Shown: piece by piece, positions 56,848 through 64,000 of the stretch
How positions within the stretch are numbered: position 1 is the first letter of the stretch
Layout: each line of letters opens with the position of its first letter
NCBI GenBank assembly: GCA_951802425.1
Contig: OX637801.1
Span: 2,294,001 to 2,358,000, forward strand
Direction: 5' to 3'
Length of the DNA stretch: 64,000 bases
From: Clavaria fumosa
Lineage: Eukaryota > Basidiomycota > Agaricomycetes > Agaricales > Clavariaceae
Made by a program: the position numbers and the translations under genes
Notes under the pieces: generated by a model
Databases searched by the model: none
What the model was told of the DNA's origin: nothing
The model's input: the letters and a program-made list of their open reading frames with translations, nothing else

Positions 56848-58980
56848 TTAGTCCGAGCCCTGCTCGTAGTCACACGGCGGCTCGCCCTCATCGTCGCTCC
56901 AGTCGGGCGACGACACAACAGGCCCCTTCGCGGCCTTAGCGGCTGATGATTTAGCCGCTTTCTTCTGTTTTTGAGAGGGCCCCGCACCCTCTGTCTGGGA
57001 TATTGTTAAACCCCCAATAGGTAGCCCTAGGGGGTTTCTAACGGTGGACGTGCTTCCACCGTCTTCCAGGGGCACATCGCCCCTCCGTTCGTCTCCCACC
57101 TTCTCGCTTAACCGAAGACGGCACGGACGCGCCCCGCGCCCTATGCACTCTAGCAGTGCATATGTCCGGGGCGGTATGGGAGGCTTCTCCCGTTCACCCA
57201 GCGCTAGCTGGATATCATCGTCCAAGGGGGCATTCCCCTTTCGCACGTACTCGCGTGGGCACGCGAGTACAAACTCGTCCCAGAACTCCGTTTCCCCAAC
57301 GGAGACTCCGGCGTCTACAAACGCCTCAATCGTCTGCGCGATGGTTGGCGTTATCTTTGTGTTCCAGTGCCTGGAACGTCGTGCAGGGAGGACTCTCCCT
57401 TTAATGGCCTGCGCATACGCCCCCTTTGACACAAAGAGGGCTACAGCCATTGCTAGGAACGGGCGCCGCATTCGGGCCCGGGACGGTGTGCACGCCATTA
57501 TGGTACGCCAGATGGCCACCTTACGTGCAAAGGACAGGGGTGAATCCCCGTCCTTATCAATACCAAGGACGGCCGCTCTGCCCATCCTTATGTCGGCGGC
57601 CCAGCAGCGCAGGTCTGACACTGCGCCTCTGTCACCTTTCGGGTTCATAGGGGGAATTTCTCCCTTCTCCCCTACAAAGGAGAGCCACAGCTCTTGGGGG
57701 AGCAACGGCTCCCCGGTCTCTACAAACTCCCTAATGGGAGGTGCAACCACTCTTGCCGCTGTCAGCGGCAATGTCTGGTACGACAGATAGGAGGGTGCTC
57801 CCCCTCCTGCGACTTCCAAGGGTCCTGCCCTCAGGGATGGGTCGCCCATCCCTCCGCTCTCTCGCAACATCTGCCCCTGCAGATGGCGTGCCACCCGGTC
57901 TGCCGATTTCTCGACGCCGGCAGGAACTCTCCAGTTTCTCAACAGCCAGTCCTCAACTGGCGTAGGCAGCTTTCCCGCTGCCGCGTTCTTCTGGGCCTCC
58001 TTAACGGCCCATCGCATCTTCATTACGGCAGTCATATCATAACTGCCGTCAGGCGCTCCATGGTGCGCCTGCTGGTTGAGGGCTATCACCTCTTCAACCA
58101 TCTTCAACTCGACAGCCCACGCCCCGGGCTTGACGGACATCCCCGATGGCCAGGGATAGCCATCCGGAGCCCTGTCTGGGCAGGGGGCATTAAAGGGATA
58201 ACCCCTTGTCGGAGGCGCAAGCGCCGTCTCCGCAAACGTTCGTTTATGCCTCAGTGAGGCATCGGGGTTCTGCTGGCTAACACCAGCAGGTGGAAGAGGG
58301 GGATACCCCTCCTCAATGTTCATGGGGATGTCCACGTCCCCCATAGGCGGCGCTATGTCCGCATATGAGACAGCAGTGCGGGCCCTTTTAGGGTCCCGCT
58401 CCAAGGGATCCCTGTCAGGTCCCTTCCCTTTCGCCGCCGTTCGCACCGCGGCGAGCTCCTCGTTGGCGCTTGCCAACTTTTCTGTCAAGGAGAGAACCTT
58501 GTCCTTCGCCTTTCTAAGGTCGGCCTCGACCTTATCCAGGCTATTGTAAGCTTTTTCAAGCTTTTGCCGATGCCTGGTGCAAAGGGCATTGCCCTTCTCA
58601 TACTCTTCATGCAAGTCATCCAACTTGCATTGTATCATTCCGAGCTCCGGCTCGAGCTCACGCTTAGCGCTTTCCTGCGCTTCCTTAAGCGTTTGTTGAA
58701 ACGCCTCGTCCGAGTGCAGCAGCGACTCGAAGATGTGACGACGGAATCTGATACACTGAGTGCACCGGGATCCGTGGGTGATCGCATGGATCATGTGATC
58801 CTGGACCCAGGGGAGAGTTTCCTCCCCTTGCAACAACAACGGCTGGGACAACCCAGCCGTTCCGACGATGCTCGTCGGCAGCGAGTTCCCTGGCGCAAGG
58901 CCAGGGATGGCGGCGGTAGCAGTAGAGGCGGCGGCGCGGGTAGCGCGAGGAGATGGGGTTTCCCCCATCGGATCATCCAT
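56848..58980 (-). CDS. Gypsy-B ORF3: 710-residue protein downstream of integrase
   Basis: ATG at 58980 (MDDPMGETPSPRATRA), open to a stop at 56848. A Cys-His pair near residues 65-80 (CTQCIRFRRHIFESLLHSDE) is followed by a long coiled coil (EPELGMIQCKLDDLHEEYEK ... EADLRKAKDKVLSLTEKLAS). Next are a basic NLS-like stretch (ERDPKRARTAVSY), Pro/Gly-rich linkers and a compact middle part (WAVELKMVEEVIALNQQAHH ... WRVPAGVEKSADRVA). The end is acidic and Lys/Ala-rich (KQKKAAKSSAAKAAKG). I recognise no domain. It is not env-like: no signal or membrane segment. It lies in the sense direction between the chromodomain and the LTR. The frame is fully open, unlike gag-pol, which suggests selection or a more recent change. 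Confidence 0.85.
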   Translation of the reverse strand: MDDPMGETPSPRATRAAASTATAAIPGLAPGNSLPTSIVGTAGLSQPLLLQGEETLPWVQDHMIHAITHGSRCTQCIRFRRHIFESLLHSDEAFQQTLKEAQESAKRELEPELGMIQCKLDDLHEEYEKGNALCTRHRQKLEKAYNSLDKVEADLRKAKDKVLSLTEKLASANEELAAVRTAAKGKGPDRDPLERDPKRARTAVSYADIAPPMGDVDIPMNIEEGYPPLPPAGVSQQNPDASLRHKRTFAETALAPPTRGYPFNAPCPDRAPDGYPWPSGMSVKPGAWAVELKMVEEVIALNQQAHHGAPDGSYDMTAVMKMRWAVKEAQKNAAAGKLPTPVEDWLLRNWRVPAGVEKSADRVARHLQGQMLRESGGMGDPSLRAGPLEVAGGGAPSYLSYQTLPLTAARVVAPPIREFVETGEPLLPQELWLSFVGEKGEIPPMNPKGDRGAVSDLRCWAADIRMGRAAVLGIDKDGDSPLSFARKVAIWRTIMACTPSRARMRRPFLAMAVALFVSKGAYAQAIKGRVLPARRSRHWNTKITPTIAQTIEAFVDAGVSVGETEFWDEFVLACPREYVRKGNAPLDDDIQLALGEREKPPIPPRTYALLECIGRGARPCRLRLSEKVGDERRGDVPLEDGGSTSTVRNPLGLPIGGLTISQTEGAGPSQKQKKAAKSSAAKAAKGPVVSSPDWSDDEGEPPCDYEQGSD

Positions 58981-59111
58981 TGTAACAAATGGCTGATGAG
59001 GAAAAAAGAGAAAAAGAGGGCAGGCCCTCTTAAGGTTTTGTACCTTACGGTGGAGCCACCACGTGACTTAGTCACTGTGGCTAACGACCCAGCGGTCTGG
59101 CTCGATCGTGT

Positions 59112-61046
59112 TTACTACTCCGCATGGGCATTCCGTCCGCGCTCTGCTCGAGGGCGCCTAGGTAGCGCCCTCCACGAGTCTACACCTTGTAGTTCAAGGT
59201 AATGGTCTAGAGCAGCCAGCTCTTTGACCCCCATGTACGGCTCCCAGGTCGTATCCCCGAGGTTCCATCAAACCTCGCATTCCAGGTGGCGGCCTTCCCA
59301 CCTATGGCCAATAATGGCATCTACTAGCCATTCCTCCTTTGGATCCACACCAAAGTCATAAAAGACTTTCACTTCACGACGCGGAAACAACGCGTCGTCG
59401 TTTGGTTCATGTCGCCGCAACCAGCTGACATGGAATGTCAGGTGGATTCTCCTCGACTTTAGCGAGTCGGGGAGCTCCAGCTCGTACGTAGACGATTCCG
59501 GTCTACATGACCGTATTGGGTATGGCCCAATAAACTTCGGCATGAGCTTTCTAGCTCGTTTTTTAGGGAGATTCAAGTTCTCCGTTGAGAGGTAGACTAA
59601 TTCTCCCTCTCTAAACGGGTGCTCTGCCCGTCTACGCTGGTTAGCGTAAAACGTTTGGTGGACGCGACTTTCTATAATCGCGTCGTGCGCCATTGCAAGG
59701 TTGAGCGCGGCTTTCTCCGCGAACATCCGTACCCCTCTGGGCACCGCCCGGAGGTCGTCTGGCAACTCTGCCATCATCTGGGGCATGTACCCATAGGTGA
59801 GCTCAAACAGGGCAAACCCCGTCGACGTGCTTATTGACGCATTAATGGCGAATTCGACCATTGGGATTCGCTCCGCCCAGTCTGTCTGGTCCGGTTGGAC
59901 CACCGATCGGAGGATCTGAGACACGGATCGGATCGACCGTTCCGTCGCTCCATCCGTCTGCGGATGGAAAGCTGTGGACATCCGCAGCTTGACACCGAGT
60001 AATCGGTGTGTTTCCTGCCAAAAGGCAGACGTAAATCTCGGATCACGATCGGACACAATCGATCCTGGCAACCCATGCAGTCTCACTACCTGGGTTAGGA
60101 AGAGCCAGGCTAGCTCTGCTGCCGTTACCGAAACGGTAACTGGTACTAGGTGTACCAGTGAAGTGAGGCGGCAGATCACCACCCAGAGGTAGTCCGCCTC
60201 TTTCGACATAGGAAATGGACCTACGAAGTCCATTCCTATTGATTCCCAGGGCCGCCTGGGGATCGGAAGGGTGTGTAGAAGCCCCTGCGGCTTCTGAGGG
60301 GAAGTCTTGCTCGTTTGGCACATGCCGCACGACGAGCAAAACTTATCGATGTCTTTAGACACCGATGGCCACCAGTAGTAACGGCGGACGTAATCCATCG
60401 TTATCTGCGCCCCCATGTGTCCTAGGACCGCATGGGCTTCCTGGATTATTCTCCCAGGGATGCTTTTCCCTTCATGAGGGGTACGAGGCACACAGAGCAC
60501 CTCGTCTCCTTTTTTATTCTCAGCTAAGATCAGGTCATCCCTGATCTTAAAACTGGTGTAGTTTCCCGGTTTCTCCAAAATTATTTTGAACAGGCGATCC
60601 TGTTCATAGCCGTCCCGGATGCTTTGCAGCATCCTGCTATCCCCCCCTTCCACGCAGGGCCTTAAGGGCACGAGCGTCTCGTCCCTCACATCCCCGTCTG
60701 CTTGGGGCATAGGCGGCGGTTGCTCCTGCTCGGTCTCCTGGTCCGCGGCAGGTGCGCGTACTCGTAGTGCGCGCACCTCCTCCAGGCGTCCGTGGGGCAA
60801 CTCGTCCCCTTCCGGGTCAAGGCGAACGTCCGCCTTTACGTACTCGTGATCCGGATGAATCTCATCCGTCGCGTCACTCATATGGTAACGCGAAAGGCCA
60901 TCCGCAACTTTGTTGCTCTCGCCTTTAATGTAAGTGATGGAGTAGTTAAACCTCTCCATATATTCCATCCACCTGGCCTGCCAGCCAGACAAGCGCGTTT
61001 GGTTCTTAAAGAACCCCAGCACTTCGTGGTCGGTGACCATGTTGAT
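59112..61046 (-). pseudogene. Gypsy-B RNase H end, integrase and chromodomain
   Basis: Begins after the TGA at 61047 with VTDHEVLGFFKNQTRLSGWQ (RNase H end). The HHCC zinc site follows (HAVLGHMGAQ ... CSSCGMCQTSK), then the DDE core: MDFVGPF, VSDRDPRF and TDGATERSIR. LTFHVSWLRRHEPN leads to a chromodomain (EEWLVDAIIGHRWEGRHLEC EV). A TGA at 59268 interrupts it and WNLGDTTWEPYMGVKELAAL follows. The frame ends near 59112. Chromodomains target gypsy elements to histone-marked chromatin. The TGA stands where the domain normally has Arg or Lys. Confidence 0.92.
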
Positions 61047-62348
61047 TCATCTACCGAGGAGTTTATCCTCCCATTTCTGTAGCGATTCTACAATCGCTAA
61101 GGCCTCCCGGTCCCAGGTTTTGTAACTAAACTGGGCCAGGCTAAACCTTTTAGACATAAACCCCGCCGGACGGCAGGTTTCCCATGTCTTTCCCTGGCCA
61201 TACATGGCCCCTACGCCCGACACTGACGTGTCGCACACGAGCCAGATTGGCTCCTGTACTGCCGCGTCTACTGGGCGTAATATTGGTGTTTTACACGCCA
61301 ATGCCTTAATCATCTCCATGCACTTGTCATGGAGTGGTCTCCAGTGAAACGTTCGCGTTTCACTACACAGACTAGCCAAAGGGCCAGTGTAAGCGGACAG
61401 ATCGGGCATGAACTGTCCGATGTACTGTACTAATCTGAGGAACCTCTGCACCTCGTTAACGCTTGTCGGCGTTTTCCAGTTACGGATTTTATCCATTTTA
61501 TCCACTGTGACGTGGATTCCTCGGGCATCTATAATATGCCCTAAGCAATCTACGCTCTTCGCGTATAACGAGCACTTCTTCTTGCTCAAGAAAAGGCTCG
61601 CGCCTTTGAGGGTCTCAAAGACCGTCTTTAAGTGATGCTCATGGTCCTCCAGGGTCTTGGAGAAGATGAATACATCGTCTAAGTACATGTGCACGTACTT
61701 TCCCAATTGATGACGAAATATATGCGTCATCAGGCGCTGGAAGGTAGCAGGGGCATTACAATCCCCTATCTGCATCACCTGTGAGAACATGGTGCCCAAG
61801 ACAGTCGCGAACGCTGTCTTCCACACGTCCTCAGGCTCTACGCGTACTTGCTTGTACGTGTCCGATAGGTCAATCTTTGACCTATACGCGGCTCTAGCCA
61901 CGTCCTGCCTGATCTGGTCCTGATCAGGCAACAGGGTAATATCCCGTACTGTGTTCGCATTCCGTTTCCAACAGTCCACGACTGTCCGTAGCAGCGGGTT
62001 CCGGCTGCTTTTTGGTATGCATAACATAGGAGCTGCTTGCGATGCCGCTCCTGCTTCCCACCAACCGTTAGTAATATAACGGTTCACTTTCTCAAGGAAT
62101 TGTTCCTTAAATGCCTCAGCACACCGAGGCAGGTAATAATTATAGACTTGCTTTTCGTCTATTAAGGGTATGCAGTGGTTCACCGCCCGAAACGGCGGCA
62201 GTCTGGGTGGAACTCCCCCAAAGAGCTCAGCGTACTGGTTAAACCAGTACTCACGCCTGCCTTCGAGGTAGGCGTCGTCTATCTTTACAGAGGCGTTAGC
62301 CTCTCCCCCCTTCCAGGGCTCACCCGCATCCCGGGGGCCCGAGTGTAG
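61047..62348 (-). pseudogene. Gypsy-B reverse transcriptase and RNase H
   Basis: After the TGA at 62349 the frame stays open through NQYAELFGGVPPRLPPFRAV, then the RT motifs KSSRNPLLRTVVDCWKRN, KIDLSDTYKQVRV and YVHMYLDDVFIFSK (catalytic YLDD). The RNase H start follows (WLVCDTSVSGVGAMY, WDREALAIVESLQKWE). It closes with a TGA at 61047 that breaks LLGR*INMVTDHE. All catalytic residues seen are intact, so only the stops inactivate it. Confidence 0.93.
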
Positions 62349-63317
62349 TCAGCTCTTTCGAGCTCCCTTCCTCAGCGCGTTCTTAGCTGATATACGGACA
62401 TGTAATGCTTCCGTCTCCTCACTGGGCGACATCGCCTGAAGGGTTTTTCCCTTCCCTTCGCCAATCCGGATTGCACGTCGGTGCACATCCAGTATCACAC
62501 GGCGGTCATACATGAACGCCGTTCCGACTATGATATCATAGCAGTCGATGTTCGCTATATCAAAATACTGGTCCTCCACCAGTATTTCTCCCAAATCCAC
62601 CGCTACGCGGCATCCGCGTGTGATCGTCGATCGGCTGCCGATACAGCCGAGTTGGATAGGAACTGGATTATCCAGTTGGAAGGTTGGTACCTTCGTCACC
62701 CGGGCAAAGTCCGGGCTCATCAGGTCTGGGGTACTTCCAGAATCGAGAAGCGTATACGCTTTTACACCGTTCACGGTGATGTAGGCCGCAAGGCATTGCC
62801 TAGCCTCCTTTGTTACTACCGGGCGTGATCCCGTCCGCTCCTTCCGGATGTGCGCCCGAAATGGCCTGTCGTCGACATGGCCGACGCGTACTTCTGTCGT
62901 GTAGAGGACTTCGTCCTCTTCTAATTCCCGGATTCCAGCGACCTGGTCGCTTTCCGCCTCCTCCTCGAGCTCGTCCGAATCGTACTGGTCCCCGTGACCA
63001 GCGTAGTCGTCTTCCGCAACTTCCTCTGGTAGGGCTTCACCCTCCGGCTCCTCGCTTTCAACCGCCGGTGTTTCCGGTGGTTCCTCGGGCTCCAACTCGC
63101 CCGGCTCCTCTTGTAAGGCGTAGTTCCTTACATTTCCCCTCAAAGCCTCTGGCTTTCGCTGTGACTGAGGGCACACATTCGCGTAGTGCCCTGCTTTCCC
63201 GCACATATAGCATGTTAGAGGAGCTTTCCGCTCCTCTCTGCCTCGTACCCCTATCTTGGGCACCGCCTTAGGCGGTTCTAGCCGGGGTTTGCTTCCTCCG
63301 GTTTGCACGCGCTCGTC
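62349..63317 (-). pseudogene. Gypsy-B zinc knuckle and protease
   Basis: In frame with gag after a TGA at 63318. Knuckle CYMCGKAGHYANVC, an acidic Glu-rich linker, then the retropepsin (AYITVNGVKAYTLLDSGSTP with LDSGST, and IIVGTAFMYDRRVILD). Ends in a TGA at 62349. Confidence 0.92.
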
Positions 63318-64000
63318 TCACGCGCAGTCGATCCGCAGGGGAACAGGTTCCCCTGGCCTATGGTCTGTGTGCAGCCGATACGGCCGCAGTCTCACAAACC
63401 TCTGCCCCACAGGCACTCTGCCTGTAGGCGGGTTTCCTTTGGGACCTGCCTGGTTCCCTACCGAAGGCACCGCCCTCCGCTGCTGGAGGTAGTGGAGGGT
63501 CGCTTCCACTTGGCGACTAGCATCGATAATATCCTCAACCGAGGATAACTCGACGCTAATCGTGGGAGTTTTGAAGATGGCCTCCACCATCTCGTTAGGC
63601 AGTCCGTTAAGGAACTGCCTTTTCATCGTACCGGCATCAGGCGGGGTGAGCATTCTCTCCGCTGCCTGGGCCAATTCGTTCCAGAAGCCCAAGGTGCCCT
63701 TCGCCTTTGTAAACTTCACCTGATAGAAGGCATCCACTGCCTTCTGTGCCGTTACCTTGGTCAGGAACCGCTTAAACATAGCGGTTATCAATTCCTCGAA
63801 GGTCCACCTTCGAGGAGCACAGGATAGACCCATTACTTCTTGGGTATACCAAGTAGCGGCTATTCCGCTTAAATGTGACCCCGCTAGCATAACGCGTTGG
63901 TGCTCCAACTGCGGGCCGACTACTCTATAGAAGTAGAAGTAATTAAGGAGGCCATCGAGCCACCTTTCCCAGACGACGAGGTCGTCTCGTCCGTCATAAA
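63318..64000 (-). pseudogene. Gypsy-B gag capsid part (5' end outside window)
   Basis: The frame is open from the window edge: VWERWLDGLLNYFYFYRVVG, then HQRVMLAGSHLSGIAATWYT and FNGLPNEM-type motifs (QFLNGLPNEMVEAIF), typical of Ty3/gypsy gag. A TGA at 63318 (DCA*DERVQ) separates it from the zinc knuckle. Confidence 0.9.

Noticed and set aside
57044..57790. Plus-strand 248-residue open frame
   Set aside because: Antisense shadow of gypsy-B ORF3. The minus-strand frame is longer, starts with ATG and has coherent composition.
58564..59202. Plus-strand 212-residue frame
   Set aside because: Overlaps ORF3 start and integrase end in antisense. Arg/Ser/Gly-rich shadow of a GC-rich region.
62810..63271. 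Plus-strand 153-residue frame
   Set aside because: Antisense to the protease linker of gypsy B.

Overview
The window looks like accessory, transposon-dense DNA of a filamentous basidiomycete, most likely an Agaricomycete. The evidence is short GT-AG introns, a KDZ transposase with a CxC2 cysteine cluster, Ty3/gypsy elements with and without a chromodomain, a Ty1/copia relic, hAT and Helitron relics, and fungal TET/JBP, JmjC and Ulp1-type genes. Open-frame starts at TTG/GTG are not real starts here, so most gene starts are my choice of ATG and most exon borders are approximate.

Layout. 1-6.1 kb: the C-terminal end of one low-complexity gene, then decayed DNA with minisatellites. 6.1-7.7 kb: a broken Ty1/copia gag-protease-pre-integrase. 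7.7-9.47 kb: an AT-rich satellite of about 107 bp units carrying a 202 bp Helitron-like insert. 9.47-17.9 kb: gypsy-A material with three LTRs of about 1.48 kb, two TRIM-like elements and gag pieces. 17,909-52,083: one 34.2 kb mobile element inserted in gypsy A between gag and protease. 52.1-56.4 kb: the rest of gypsy A, split by a 1.2 kb hAT relic and a 2 kb LTR-type insert. 56,386 to the window end: gypsy B on the minus strand, with a 165 bp LTR, gag-pol, a chromodomain and an extra 710-residue ORF.

The 34 kb element is the centre of interest. It starts TAGTGTTGC, ends GCAACACTA, and is flanked by the 8 bp direct repeat CCCCCATA. Near-identical inverted arms of 4.5-4.9 kb bound it, and each arm carries a copy of the same unknown intron-containing gene. 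Between the arms lie: a full-length-looking KDZ transposase; a satellite with a 762 bp higher-order period; a fragment of a Ppo-type fatty-acid dioxygenase; a gene whose N-terminus copies the histone H3 tail (MARTKQTAKTSTG) and leads into a PHD finger; a TET/JBP dioxygenase; a second PHD protein related to the H3-tail gene; a JmjC protein; and an Ulp1-type SUMO protease. A short palindrome centred on GAAGTACTTC occurs about ten times inside the element and I saw none outside it. I read this as a giant KDZ-linked transposon carrying a set of chromatin-acting genes (5mC oxidation, histone reading/mimicry/demethylation, SUMO removal).

CpG decay supports this picture. All four amino-acid differences between the two arm genes are CpG transitions. 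All four stops in gypsy B gag-pol are TGA where CGA (Arg) is the likely ancestor. The host therefore probably methylates CpG in repeats, which is the modification a TET/JBP enzyme would act on.
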